Positions 9,199 through 17,931 of a DNA stretch of 64,000 bases are shown here, one piece after another; the first letter of the stretch is position 1; every line of letters starts with the position of its first letter. The position numbers and the translations under genes were made by a program. Source of the DNA: CADEED01 sp043747835 (GTDB lineage: Bacteria; Pseudomonadota; Gammaproteobacteria; Steroidobacterales; Steroidobacteraceae); contig JAYTOK010000032.1 in the NCBI GenBank assembly GCA_043747835.1, positions 119,981 through 183,980 of the forward strand, read 5' to 3'. Under the pieces are notes generated by a model, which searched no databases, was not told where the DNA came from, and saw nothing but the letters and a program-made list of their open reading frames with translations.

Positions 9199-9966
9199 TC
9201 AATGACGACGAGGCGGTGGCGGCGCGAAGCCCAGCACCGATTCGTCCCAGAAGCGATTCTTCTCGCCGCAGTCGAGCAGCTTCTTGCGGCATAGCGTCTC
9301 GCGCCATTCGTACTTGATGAAGTGGCGAGTCGCGGCGTTCGATTCCGCGACGAACTCGACTTCGACGGCGCGATCTGTGCGGCGTTCGCCGTACCCGGTG
9401 CCCGCGGATTTCTCCGCGGCGCGATCGGCGGCCGGCGGCGCTGCGCCGGCGGCGGGCGCGGAGCGCGACGCGCGGGCGTCCTCTTCCTCGTATCGCTGAC
9501 TCACTGGCGGCGGGACTTCGCGATACACCGCGACCGCGATCACGCCTTTCGCGGACCGATCGCCGAATGCTTCCGCGTACGAATCGCTCCAGTCGGTGAA
9601 AAAGAATTCGTTGATCGCGTTCAGGTTCGCACGCCAGCCGGCGTAGCTCTGCGTATCCCAGGCACCGAGCACGTACATCGGCTCGCCGCGCGCGAGGTCG
9701 GACTTCTTGCCGTTGATGATGTTGCGGCCATCGACGGCGATGACGAGGCCGAGCCGTTCGCCGCTGGTGTTGCGCACGCGGACTTCGTAGCGCGCTCCGC
9801 GCTCGGCTTCGAGATAGGAGCGCAGCGCGCCGTCGCGCGCCATCACGGGAATCTCGCGAAACGTGCGTCCGTCGGGCCCCGTGATTTCGATGATGGGCGC
9901 CGCCATGCCGGCTTGCGACACGGCAGTGCATCCGAGCAAAAAGATCGCCGCCAGCAAGCGTTTCAT
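9199..9966 (-). CDS. Hypothetical exported protein, possible lipoprotein
   Basis: 255 aa of unrecognised family. The N terminus MKRLLAAIFLLGCTAVSQAG can be read as a Sec signal cut after SQA or as a weak lipobox ending at Cys13. A beta-rich region (PIIEITGPDGRTFREIPV to about residue 140) with GERLGLVIAVDGRNIINGKK resembles small beta-sandwich surface domains; residues 155-190 form an Ala/Pro/Arg low-complexity linker, and the C terminus holds two Cys (LCRKKLLDC) followed by a Pro run. It precedes the secretin-like gene on the same strand. Its function is unknown. Confidence 0.65.
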   Translation of the reverse strand: MKRLLAAIFLLGCTAVSQAGMAAPIIEITGPDGRTFREIPVMARDGALRSYLEAERGARYEVRVRNTSGERLGLVIAVDGRNIINGKKSDLARGEPMYVLGAWDTQSYAGWRANLNAINEFFFTDWSDSYAEAFGDRSAKGVIAVAVYREVPPPVSQRYEEEDARASRSAPAAGAAPPAADRAAEKSAGTGYGERRTDRAVEVEFVAESNAATRHFIKYEWRETLCRKKLLDCGEKNRFWDESVLGFAPPPPRRH

Positions 9967-10048
9967 TTGACATCTCCGGGCGCATGCGAGAGTGCGTGCG
10001 TTTGCATGAACGCGCCGGGAATCCGGGGCGGGTTAGCGGGGCATCGAA

Positions 10049-10054
10049 TAGAAT
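10049..10054 (+). promoter_or_regulatory. Putative -10 box of the yheS gene
   Basis: TAGAAT followed by CGCG, 26 bases before the ATG. The same TA(G/C)AATCGC block stands before the phospholipase-like gene (11959) and rimO (62055), which suggests a shared housekeeping -10 and discriminator. No good -35 is seen. Confidence 0.4.
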
Positions 10055-10080
10055 CGCGGCCCCCATGCTGGAACCATTCA

Positions 10081-11979
10081 ATGCTTGAACTGCGGGACCT
10101 TCGCCTGCGCCGTGGCGCACAGGTGCTGTTCGACAAGGCGAACCTCACGATCTTCCGGGGCGACAAGATCGGCATCGTGGGTCGCAACGGGTGCGGCAAA
10201 TCGAGCCTGCTCGCGTTGCTGCGCGGCGACCTGGGCGCCGATGGCGGCGAGTACTCCGTCCCCGGCAAGCTTAACTTCGTGTCCGTCTCGCAGGAGCTGC
10301 CGCACACCGAATCGACGGTGCTCGAATACGTGCGCAGCGGCGACTCGCGCCTCATGGCGATCGAGGCCGCGATGGAGAAGGCCCGCGCCGCGGATGACGG
10401 CATGAAGGAAGCCGAGTTGTTAGGCGACTACGATCTGGCGGGCGGATACACCGCGGCCGCGCGCGCCGCGGAGCTCGCCGACGGCCTGGGGTTCGCGCCG
10501 TCCGACATCGAACGGCCGGTCAAACAACTCTCGGGCGGATTGCAGATGCGCGCGAACATGGCGCGCGCGCTGATGTCACGCGCTGACGTGCTCATGCTCG
10601 ACGAGCCGACGAACCATCTCGACCTCGACGCGGTGCTGTGGCTCGAAGGATGGCTGCAACGCTTCCAGGGCACGCTGCTGCTCGTCTCGCACGATCGCGA
10701 GTTCCTCGACGACATCGTCGGCCGGATCGTGAATCTCGAGAGCGGCCAGCTCACGCACTGGACCGGCAACTACACCGACTTCCAGCGCCAGCACGCCGCG
10801 AGCATCCAGCAGTCTGCCGCGATGGCCGCACGGCAACAGCGCGAAGTGGCGCGCCTGCATTCGTTCATCGACCGCTTCCGCGCGCAGGCCAGCAAGGCGC
10901 GCCAGGTGCAGAGCCGCATCAAGGCCTTGGGCAAGCTCGAGACCATCGCGACTTACCAGGAGCTCGAGGGCTTCGAGTGGGAGTTCGCGGCCGCGAACAA
11001 ACTACCGCAACCGCTCGTCACGCTCGACCGCGCGGCCGCGGGCTACGGCGAGCGCATCGTCGTCGAGGGAGTGAACCGGTCCGTGAATCCCGGCGAGCGC
11101 ATCGGAATTCTCGGCCGCAACGGCGCCGGCAAGTCCACGCTCATGAAGCTGGTCTCGGGCGCGCTGCCGCCTTCCGCAGGCGATCGTGTCGCATCGCCGG
11201 ACCTCATCGTCGGCAATTTCGCGCAGCTCGAGGTGGATCGCCTCGACGCGCGCGACACGGCATTGCTCGCGTTGACGCGGCGCGTCGACGAGATCGGCGT
11301 GCGCAATCAGTGGGACGAACAGCGGCGGCGCAGTCATCTCGGCAACTTCGGGTTTCGCGGCGATCGCGTGTTCGAGCCCGTGGTGAATTTCTCCGGCGGA
11401 GAGCGCGCGCGACTCGCGCTCGCGGTCCTCGTCGCCGAACGTCCGAACCTGCTGCTGCTCGACGAGCCGACGAACCATCTCGACTTCGAGATGCGGCATT
11501 CGCTGATCACCGCCCTGCAGGAATTCGCGGGCGCCGTGATCGTCGTCTCGCACGACCGCGGGTTGCTGCGCAGCGTCTGCGACCAGTTCTGGCTCGTGGC
11601 CGATGGCGCGGTGCGCGATTTCGACGGCGACCTGGACGAGTACGCGACCTGGCTCGAGAAGCGCGGCTCGAACGCATCCACGCCAAACGCCCCCAAGCCC
11701 CGCGAGGACGGCGACAAGCGCGAGAAGCGCAAGCGCGGCGCCGACGCCCGCAAGGATCTAGCCCCGCGAAAGCAGGAAATCCGCACCATCGAAGCCTCCC
11801 TCGCTAAGCTCTCCCAGGAGCGGGAGAAGGCCGGCAAGGAGCTCGCGGCGCTCGATTACGCCGACACCGCCCATGCCCGAAAGGTCACCGAACGGCACGC
11901 GACGCTGAAACGTGAAATCGAACAGCTCGAGACTCGCTGGCTGGAGCTGTCGGAGCGTCTAGAATCGCAGGATGGCTGA
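10081..11979 (+). CDS. yheS: ABC-F ATPase, YheS type
   Basis: 632 aa soluble protein with two ABC domains and no membrane part, a family that acts on ribosomes. Domain 1 has Walker A GRNGCGKSS, signature LSGGLQMR and Walker B VLMLDEPTNHLDLD; domain 2 has GRNGAGKST, FSGGERARL and LLLLDEPTNHLDFE. The inter-domain ABC-F linker (QHAASIQQSAAMAARQQREV onward) is present, and the C-terminal 80 residues are a charged coiled coil with KREKRKRGADARKDLAPRKQ, as in YheS. ATG 10081 is used although the frame is open much further upstream, because the family begins with MLxLxDLxLRRG. The next gene starts eight bases inside its end. Confidence 0.93.
   Translation: MLELRDLRLRRGAQVLFDKANLTIFRGDKIGIVGRNGCGKSSLLALLRGDLGADGGEYSVPGKLNFVSVSQELPHTESTVLEYVRSGDSRLMAIEAAMEKARAADDGMKEAELLGDYDLAGGYTAAARAAELADGLGFAPSDIERPVKQLSGGLQMRANMARALMSRADVLMLDEPTNHLDLDAVLWLEGWLQRFQGTLLLVSHDREFLDDIVGRIVNLESGQLTHWTGNYTDFQRQHAASIQQSAAMAARQQREVARLHSFIDRFRAQASKARQVQSRIKALGKLETIATYQELEGFEWEFAAANKLPQPLVTLDRAAAGYGERIVVEGVNRSVNPGERIGILGRNGAGKSTLMKLVSGALPPSAGDRVASPDLIVGNFAQLEVDRLDARDTALLALTRRVDEIGVRNQWDEQRRRSHLGNFGFRGDRVFEPVVNFSGGERARLALAVLVAERPNLLLLDEPTNHLDFEMRHSLITALQEFAGAVIVVSHDRGLLRSVCDQFWLVADGAVRDFDGDLDEYATWLEKRGSNASTPNAPKPREDGDKREKRKRGADARKDLAPRKQEIRTIEASLAKLSQEREKAGKELAALDYADTAHARKVTERHATLKREIEQLETRWLELSERLESQDG
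11959..11964 (+). promoter_or_regulatory. Putative -10 box inside yheS, before the PLD-like gene
   Basis: TAGAAT with CGC after it, only eight bases before the next ATG. It matches the -10 block seen before yheS and rimO, but the short distance would give an almost leaderless transcript, so it may be chance. Confidence 0.2.
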
Positions 11980-13510
11980 GGAGCCCGACGAGACTTTCCC
12001 CGATCCGTCTCCGCCCCCTCCGGCGCCGCGACAGAGGCGGCGTCTCGGCCGTTTGTTATTCCGGGGTTTCTTAGGACTCTGGGCGCTCGTCGCTCTCTGG
12101 AATCTCTTCAAGCCCTTGCCCGAGGGCACAAGTGTGCGCGGCCCCATCGTCGAGACGCCCGTCGCCGACCTCAGGTTCCTGAGTGACGTCACGAGCGCCG
12201 ATGTGTTCGGGGCGCCAGTCGCTCGCCAGCAGATCTTCGACTCCGTGCTCACGCTGGTCTCCGAGGCGCGCGAATTCCTCGTGCTCGACTTCTTCCTGTT
12301 CAACGATCAGCGTGGCGCCACACTCGACTCTGCGCCGTACCGCCCTCTGTCTGTCGAGTTGCGCGATGCGCTGCTCGCCCGCAAGCGCGCGCATCCGCGG
12401 CTGCGCGTCCTCGTCATCACCGACCCGATCAACGATGTCTACGGCGGATTGCCGTCCGCGGATCTCGCCGCGCTGCGCGGCGCGGGCATCGACGTCGTGT
12501 CGACCGACCTCGATGCGCTGCGCGACTCGAATGCCATCTACTCCGCGTTCTGGCGGCTCACGATGCAGTGGTGGTCGGGCGACGGTTCGGGCGAACCCTC
12601 GCTGCCGAATCCGCTGGAATCTGGCCCGGAAAAGGTGTCGTTCGGCGCGTGGGCGCGGCTGCTCAACTTCAAGGCCAACCATCGCAAGGTGATCATCGGC
12701 GACGACGGACGCGGCGGGCTCACCGGTGTCGTGACGTCCGCGAATCCGCACGACGCGAGCAGCCTGCATTCGAACGTGGGGCTCCGGATCTCCGGCAACG
12801 CGGTCCTGCCGCTGCTCGAGAGCGAGCTCGCGATCGCGCGCGCGGCGGGCTGGTCCGGCAAATGGGATCCGCCCGCGCCGCGCGAGGTCCCGCCGCCCGC
12901 GCCCGACAAGCTCGCGCGCGTGCAGATCCTCACCGAAGGCGAGATCCTGCGAGCGTTGCTGCGAAACCTGGAGGGCACGCGCGCGGGCGACTCCGTCGAC
13001 ATCGCGATGTTCTATCTGTCCGAACGGGACGTGATCCAGGCGCTGCTCGCGGCCGCGAAGCGCGGCGTCGCGGTACGCGTGATCCTCGATCCCAACAAGG
13101 ACGCCTTCGGCCGCGAGAAGAACGGCATACCGAATCGCTCCGTGGCTTCCGAGCTCGCGGCCGCGTCCGACGGTGCGATCGGCATCCGCTGGTATCGCAC
13201 GCACGGCGAGCAATTCCACGCCAAGCTCGTCACGGTGCGCACGGCGACGGAATTCTGGTTCACGCTGGGCTCAGCGAACCTCACTCGCCGCAACCTCGAC
13301 GACTTCAACCTCGAAGCGAACGTCGCCGTCAGCGTCCCGCTCAACGCGGAGATCGCGACCGCGATTTCGGCTTGGTTCGAAATGCTGTGGACGAACCGCG
13401 GCCCGCCGGATCTCGAATACACGACCGAACTCGGCACCTACGTGGACGCCTCGCAGGGCACTTACTGGCTCTACCGGATCATGGAAGGAACCGGTCTGTC
13501 GACGTTTTAG
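11972..13510 (+). CDS. Phospholipase D-like membrane protein with an atypical second HKD
   Basis: 512 aa. A Pro-rich cytoplasmic tail is followed by one transmembrane helix (about residues 26-46), then two PLD domains as in cardiolipin synthases and related phosphatidyltransferases. The first HKD reads NHRKVIIGDDGRG, complete. The second reads FHAKLVTVRTATEFW before GSANLTRR, so the Asp expected five residues after the Lys is an Arg. Activity may therefore be altered or restricted to hydrolysis. It overlaps yheS by eight bases and is likely co-transcribed. Substrate unknown. Confidence 0.82.
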   Translation: MAEEPDETFPDPSPPPPAPRQRRRLGRLLFRGFLGLWALVALWNLFKPLPEGTSVRGPIVETPVADLRFLSDVTSADVFGAPVARQQIFDSVLTLVSEAREFLVLDFFLFNDQRGATLDSAPYRPLSVELRDALLARKRAHPRLRVLVITDPINDVYGGLPSADLAALRGAGIDVVSTDLDALRDSNAIYSAFWRLTMQWWSGDGSGEPSLPNPLESGPEKVSFGAWARLLNFKANHRKVIIGDDGRGGLTGVVTSANPHDASSLHSNVGLRISGNAVLPLLESELAIARAAGWSGKWDPPAPREVPPPAPDKLARVQILTEGEILRALLRNLEGTRAGDSVDIAMFYLSERDVIQALLAAAKRGVAVRVILDPNKDAFGREKNGIPNRSVASELAAASDGAIGIRWYRTHGEQFHAKLVTVRTATEFWFTLGSANLTRRNLDDFNLEANVAVSVPLNAEIATAISAWFEMLWTNRGPPDLEYTTELGTYVDASQGTYWLYRIMEGTGLSTF

Positions 13511-13517
13511 GGAGCTT

Positions 13518-14153
13518 CTAGTTAGTCTGCGCTGGCGCCGTGTCACGGGCCACGGCTTCGCGCGCCGCGCGCTCCAGCGCGCCCACGGCCTGCGTCGATG
13601 CCGCTTCGAACGCTGCCACGACCGCGTTCAGCCGGTCTTCGCCCGCCACCGCGCTGCCTTCCGCCACGAAACTTCCCAGCAACTCGCGGTCGCGATGCCG
13701 GCCAACGGTGCACTCGAGCGAGACGAACACGGTCGGCACACCGCCGCTCCCGACTGTGTAATCCGCCTCGAAGCGCCGCAGTCCGCAGCGCAGGTTGTAG
13801 CGCGGCGCGAACGGCGATGAATCGTCGAGCACCGTCGAGAAGCCACCGCCGGCACGCAGCGCATCGATGAGCACGCTCTCGACGAGATCGGGAGCGGGCG
13901 CGGCCCAATGGCTCGCCGCGTAGAAATCGAAGCGCCGGTCGCTGCGTAACAGCGCGATGTTCCAGGACTCGAGGCCCGGGCCCGGCTCGGGACGTTGCAC
14001 GAGGATGCTGCCGGATGGCGTCGCCGCCGGCATCGCGTTGGTGACGGGCAGGCGCAGCACATACGCCTGCGGCGCCGGAATCGTCGTCTCGAGCAGACTG
14101 CCGCACCCGGCGAGCGCGAGTGATCCGCAGACCAGCGCCATCCTGAATTTCAT
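13518..14153 (-). CDS. MCE/Mla transport auxiliary lipoprotein (PqiC-like)
   Basis: 211 aa outer-membrane lipoprotein by its signal MKFRMALVCGSLALAGC with lipobox LAGC at residue 17. The body (YVLRLPV, SILVQRPEPGPGLESWNIALL, DFYAASHWAAPAPDLVESVL) follows the ABC-type transport auxiliary lipoprotein family found at the end of MCE operons, where it is thought to receive or hand on lipid at the outer membrane. Its ATG overlaps the stop of the MCE protein gene by four bases, so it is the last gene of the four-gene operon. Confidence 0.85.
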   Translation of the reverse strand: MKFRMALVCGSLALAGCGSLLETTIPAPQAYVLRLPVTNAMPAATPSGSILVQRPEPGPGLESWNIALLRSDRRFDFYAASHWAAPAPDLVESVLIDALRAGGGFSTVLDDSSPFAPRYNLRCGLRRFEADYTVGSGGVPTVFVSLECTVGRHRDRELLGSFVAEGSAVAGEDRLNAVVAAFEAASTQAVGALERAAREAVARDTAPAQTN

Positions 14154-15064
14154 CGCGGAATCTCCACGCCGCGGTAACTCGGCTCGTACAAGAGTTGCGA
14201 GGGATCGGCCTTGAGGCTGCGCGAGAGTTCGCGAAATTCCTGCGCGGCGCTGCGGCTGTCGCGCAGCAGTCGCTCCATCTCGGGAAGGCTGTCCCGCAGG
14301 AAGAGACCTAAGTCGTCGCGATGTTCGGTCATGAGTTTGTCGAGGCTCGCCGTGGTCTTCGCGAGGTTCTCGGAGATCTCGCGCACACGCTCGGAGGCGG
14401 TCGCGAGCTGCGGACCCGATGTGTCGATGAGCTCGCGCGCGCTGACGGCCGCGGCGCGCACGTCGACGACAGTGGCCTTGAGCTCCGTCACCAGCTCGGA
14501 CGCGCTTTGCATCGTCGCGGGCAGCGTGGCCGCGCTCTTCTCGATGCTGGCGAGCGTCTTCGTGATCGAGTCGATGTTCCCATCGGACAGCACCAGCGTC
14601 GCGCGGCCCACGAGGTCGGGCAGGCTTGCAAGGAAGAGGTCGAAGTTGGAGCGCACCGAGTCGATCACCGGGTATTGCTCGCTCGGCACGGCGTCCATGC
14701 GGCGCTTGGAATCCGCGTTCGCGAGCAGGTCGATGTAGAGCAGGCCCGTGATGCCCTGCAGCGAGAGCGAGGCGAGCGTGTCGTTCGAGATCGGCGTGTG
14801 CGAGTCGATGTCGGCGATCACCTGCACGCGATCGCTGGCGCGCTTGTCGATGCGGATGGTCACGACTCTGCCGACCTCGACGCCCAGGTAGCGCACCGTG
14901 CTGCCGCGGTTCAGGCCGGAGACGCTGCCCTCGAAATAGACCTCGTAGCGGACGTAATCGCGCGCGTCGTTCGATCCGGCGTACCAGTAGACGAACAGCC
15001 CCGCCATCGTGGTGATGAGGAGCACGAACGCGCCGACGGCGGTGTAGTTAGCTTCACGCTCCAT
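14150..15064 (-). CDS. mlaD: MlaD-family MCE substrate-binding protein
   Basis: 304 aa, one N-terminal transmembrane helix (AVGAFVLLITTMAGLFVYWY) then a single MCE domain starting YEVYFEGSVSGLNRGSTVRY with GVEVGRVVTIRID, and a long helical tail (residues about 150-290) predicted to form the periplasmic needle. Such proteins form hexamers on the permease and carry phospholipid between membranes. It is longer than E. coli MlaD (about 180 aa) because of the helical tail, closer to the Pqi/Yeb-like or mycobacterial style. It overlaps mlaF by 11 bases. Confidence 0.9.
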   Translation of the reverse strand: MEREANYTAVGAFVLLITTMAGLFVYWYAGSNDARDYVRYEVYFEGSVSGLNRGSTVRYLGVEVGRVVTIRIDKRASDRVQVIADIDSHTPISNDTLASLSLQGITGLLYIDLLANADSKRRMDAVPSEQYPVIDSVRSNFDLFLASLPDLVGRATLVLSDGNIDSITKTLASIEKSAATLPATMQSASELVTELKATVVDVRAAAVSARELIDTSGPQLATASERVREISENLAKTTASLDKLMTEHRDDLGLFLRDSLPEMERLLRDSRSAAQEFRELSRSLKADPSQLLYEPSYRGVEIPR

Positions 15065-15863
15065 GCGGGCCGCCCTTGCTGTCGTTCTTTCCGTCGTCCA
15101 TTCTCTGGCCGAAGCGCAGCGCGCGCTCGCCGTGGAAGTACGCCTGGATCCAGGGGTGCGGATTCGCGGTCACACCTTTCAGCGTGTCGCTCGTCATCTT
15201 GCGGTCAATGATCACCCCGACACGATTGCAGGTTCTGAAGATGGTGTCGAGGTCGTGCGTGATCATGATCACCGTGAGGCCTAGCTGTCCGCGCAGATCC
15301 ATCAGCAACTCGTCGAACGCGGCAGCGCTGATGGGATCGAGGCCCGCCGTCGGTTCGTCGAGCATCAGCAGTTGCGGATCGAGCGCCAACGCGCGCGCCA
15401 GCGCGGCACGCTTCACCATGCCGCCTGACAGTTGCGCGGGATATTTGCGCGCCGCTTCGTCCGGAAGTCCGACGAGGCGGATCTTGAGCAGCGCGAGTTC
15501 TTCGAGCGCGCGCGGCGAGAGCGAGAGGTGCTCGAGCATGGGGAGCTGCACGTTTTGCAGCACTGTGAGTGCCGAGAACAGCGCACCCTGCTGGAACGTG
15601 ACGCCGTAGCCCGCCTTCACCTGCTTGAGCTCGTCGCGCGAGAGCTCGTTGAGCTTGCGGCCCATGAGCAGGACTTCACCAGATTGGGGCCGCTGCAATC
15701 CCAGGATCGAACGCAGCAGCACCGACTTGCCCGAGCCCGAGCCGCCGACGATGCCGAACACTTCGCCGCGCTCGACCGTCATGTCGAGACCGTCGTGCAC
15801 GATCTGCGCGCCGAAACGGTTCACGAGGCCACGGACCTCGACGAGTGGCGATGCAGCGCTCAT
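15054..15863 (-). CDS. mlaF: MlaF-type lipid transport ATPase
   Basis: 269 aa ABC ATPase powering the MCE lipid transporter. Walker A GGSGSGKSVLLRS, Q-loop near GVTFQQGALFS, signature LSGGMVKRAALARAL and Walker B LLMLDEPTAGLDPISA followed by MITHDLDTI. ATG at 15861-15863 is chosen because it overlaps the stop of the permease gene (ATGA) and the family begins with a strand of the type PLVEVRGLVNRFG; the open frame upstream belongs to the permease gene region. Confidence 0.92.
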   Translation of the reverse strand: MSAASPLVEVRGLVNRFGAQIVHDGLDMTVERGEVFGIVGGSGSGKSVLLRSILGLQRPQSGEVLLMGRKLNELSRDELKQVKAGYGVTFQQGALFSALTVLQNVQLPMLEHLSLSPRALEELALLKIRLVGLPDEAARKYPAQLSGGMVKRAALARALALDPQLLMLDEPTAGLDPISAAAFDELLMDLRGQLGLTVIMITHDLDTIFRTCNRVGVIIDRKMTSDTLKGVTANPHPWIQAYFHGERALRFGQRMDDGKNDSKGGPHGA

Positions 15864-16975
15864 ATGTCGAGCTGCCAGAACACGATCGCGAAGATCGCGT
15901 TCGCGAAGATGACGAGGAAGATGGATTGGACGACTGCAACGGTCGTCAGCCGTCCGAGTTCGCGTGAGGAATCCCGCACCTGCAGGCCGCGGTACGTACC
16001 CGACAGCGCGATCAACAAACCGAAGAACGGCGCCTTGATGATGCCGACCCAGAACGTCGTGGGCGAGATCGCGTCCTGCACGCGGTCGATGTAGAGCGGC
16101 AACGGCATGTCGAGCAGCCACTTGCAGAGCAGCGCGCCACCGGTGAGACCGATGCCGTCCGCGATCACCGCCAGCAGCGGCATCGCGATCACGAGACCGA
16201 TGACACGCGGCACGATCAGCACCTCGTTGGGCTCGACGCCGATCGCGTGCAATGCGTCGATCTCCTCGTTGAGCTTCATCGCGCCGATCTCGGCGGCGAA
16301 CGCGGAGCCGGAGCGGCCAGCGACAATGATGGCGGTGAGCAAGACCCCGAGCTCGCGCAGGACGCCGACGGTCACGATGTCGACGACGAAGATCTCCGCG
16401 CCGACCTCACGCGCCTGCTGCGCGGCGATGTACGCAATGATCAGCGTGATCAGGAAGGCGATCAGCGAGACGATCGGAATCGCGGTGATGCCGGTTTCGT
16501 AGACGTGGCGCGTGATCGAAGCGGCGCGCAGCCGCCGCCAGCTGGTGCAGGCCCGCGCGAACGTCACGAACGTGTGCCCGATGAAGTCGAGCGCGTACTT
16601 CACGGCCTGGATGCGTCGCGTGACCTGCTTGCCGAGCGCGGTCACCGGCTCGAACGTCGACTCCGAGGACGACGGCGGGGTCGTGTGTTTCTTCTTGCCG
16701 GGCGTGGCATCGATGAGCTCGAGCTGGCTCGGGGGCGAGCCGGCAAATTCCACCGCGGCGCCCGCCTTCTCCGCGTCTTTCAACCATTCGCGCAGGCGCC
16801 AGGCCCCCGCGATATCCAGCGTGACGGAATCGGGCACGTTCACGACGATGCGCCGGGCGCCGACCAGGGATTGTGCGGCGAGCTCCGCGTCGATCGCGGG
16901 CAGATCGGGCCCGCGCCAGCTGCCCGCTAGTTCGGCTTCGATCGTCTCGCCGTCACGCTGCAGCTTGAGATACAT
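15860..16975 (-). CDS. mlaE: STAS-MlaE fusion permease
   Basis: 371 aa. Residues 1-90 are a STAS domain (MYLKLQRDGETIEAELAG, ARRIVVNVPDSVTLDIAGAW) like MlaB, and the rest is the MlaE permease with about five membrane helices and the conserved block GVLRELGVLLTAIIVAGRSG and ALHAIGVEPNEVLIVPR. The fusion replaces a separate mlaB gene, which is absent, as is mlaC. First gene of the operon mlaE-mlaF-mlaD-lipoprotein. Its ATG lies at the very foot of a 12-bp hairpin, with no clear ribosome-binding site. Confidence 0.92.
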   Translation of the reverse strand: MYLKLQRDGETIEAELAGSWRGPDLPAIDAELAAQSLVGARRIVVNVPDSVTLDIAGAWRLREWLKDAEKAGAAVEFAGSPPSQLELIDATPGKKKHTTPPSSSESTFEPVTALGKQVTRRIQAVKYALDFIGHTFVTFARACTSWRRLRAASITRHVYETGITAIPIVSLIAFLITLIIAYIAAQQAREVGAEIFVVDIVTVGVLRELGVLLTAIIVAGRSGSAFAAEIGAMKLNEEIDALHAIGVEPNEVLIVPRVIGLVIAMPLLAVIADGIGLTGGALLCKWLLDMPLPLYIDRVQDAISPTTFWVGIIKAPFFGLLIALSGTYRGLQVRDSSRELGRLTTVAVVQSIFLVIFANAIFAIVFWQLDI

Positions 16976-17006
16976 GCGAGCGCCAGTGTAAACGCTGGCG
17001 CTCGCA
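16975..17006 (-). terminator. Hairpin between the YtrA-type operon and mlaE
   Basis: Perfect 12-bp stem (16975-16986 with 16995-17006), 8-base loop. It begins 13 bases past the end of the ABC permease gene and its last stem base is the A of the mlaE ATG. No T run follows, so it may act as a weak terminator, an RNA end protector, or a block on mlaE translation. Confidence 0.55.
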
Positions 17007-17019
17007 TCCGGGCGTCAGC

Positions 17020-17931
17020 TCAAGTGTCGTCGCGATAGCGGCGGATCCGGACGATCGCGAAGAACACGGCAGCGGCGACCGCGACACCGGCCCAGGTTTC
17101 CCAGTTCATGAGCACCGCGGCGGCATGCTTCGCGAACAGGGCGAGCGCCGCGCCGTCGTCGGGGATCGGGTCGTGTTCGAAGCCAATGATCTGGAACACG
17201 CCCGCGAACCGCCGGCCGAGGAAGTCGGCGAAACGATGCGTCTGCATGAGCAGGCCTTCCGCGAGCAGGATGCCGACGATCGGCAGCACGGCCCAGAGGA
17301 AGGCGTTGCGACGCGCCCATACCGAGACGAGAAGCAGATAGCCGGCGATCGGCAGGTACCAGAGGACCGTGACGAACGCGAGGATCCACGTGCCGGCCTG
17401 CACCTGCGCCCACGTGCTGGCGTCGAACGGGATCAGCAGCTCTTCGAGCGGGCCGCCGCGCATGCGCAGCCACCAAACTATCGCGAACACGAGTTGCGTG
17501 GCGGCGCTCACCAGCATGACGTAGATCGGCGTAGTGACGAGCGCGGTCAACACCTTGGATCCCACCACCTGGGAATCCGAGACTGGCAGTGATTTCCAGA
17601 ACAGGATGCTGCGATCCTTGCGCTCCGAGAGCAACGAGTCGAGCAGGTAGAAGAAGATCACGAACCCGAGCACGACGAGCTGGAAGACGGTGAACGACGC
17701 GATCGTCATGCCGTAGATCATCTCCCGCTTGTTCATCGAACCGGCGAGCGCGGCGATTTCAGCCGCGCTCGGACCGTCGTTGGTGCCGAAAGAAAAAAGG
17801 TTTTTGTCGCCCGTGTGGATGCCGCCGAAGGCCGCAGAGATCAGGATGATGCCGGCGATGACGAGCGGCACGATCCAGAGCGAGCGGTTTTCCCAGTACT
17901 CGCGGCGGACCAGCATGAGTAGCTTGTTCAT
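17020..17931 (-). CDS. ABC-2 type permease of the YtrA-regulated operon
   Basis: 303 aa integral membrane protein with about six helices (LWIVPLVIAGIILIS, SFTVFQLVVLGFVIFFYLL, TPIYVMLVSAATQLVFAIVW, and further pairs to the C terminus), starting MNKLLMLVRREYWENR as is usual for ABC-2 exporters. It overlaps the upstream ATPase gene by four bases. With the GntR gene it forms a YtrABC-like unit, which in other bacteria responds to cell-envelope antibiotics; the substrate here is unknown. Confidence 0.88.
   Translation of the reverse strand: MNKLLMLVRREYWENRSLWIVPLVIAGIILISAAFGGIHTGDKNLFSFGTNDGPSAAEIAALAGSMNKREMIYGMTIASFTVFQLVVLGFVIFFYLLDSLLSERKDRSILFWKSLPVSDSQVVGSKVLTALVTTPIYVMLVSAATQLVFAIVWWLRMRGGPLEELLIPFDASTWAQVQAGTWILAFVTVLWYLPIAGYLLLVSVWARRNAFLWAVLPIVGILLAEGLLMQTHRFADFLGRRFAGVFQIIGFEHDPIPDDGAALALFAKHAAAVLMNWETWAGVAVAAAVFFAIVRIRRYRDDT

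Noticed and set aside
13518..16975. A complete Mla system including mlaB and mlaC
   Set aside because: No mlaC is present and MlaB is fused as a STAS domain; only a four-gene MCE operon is supported.
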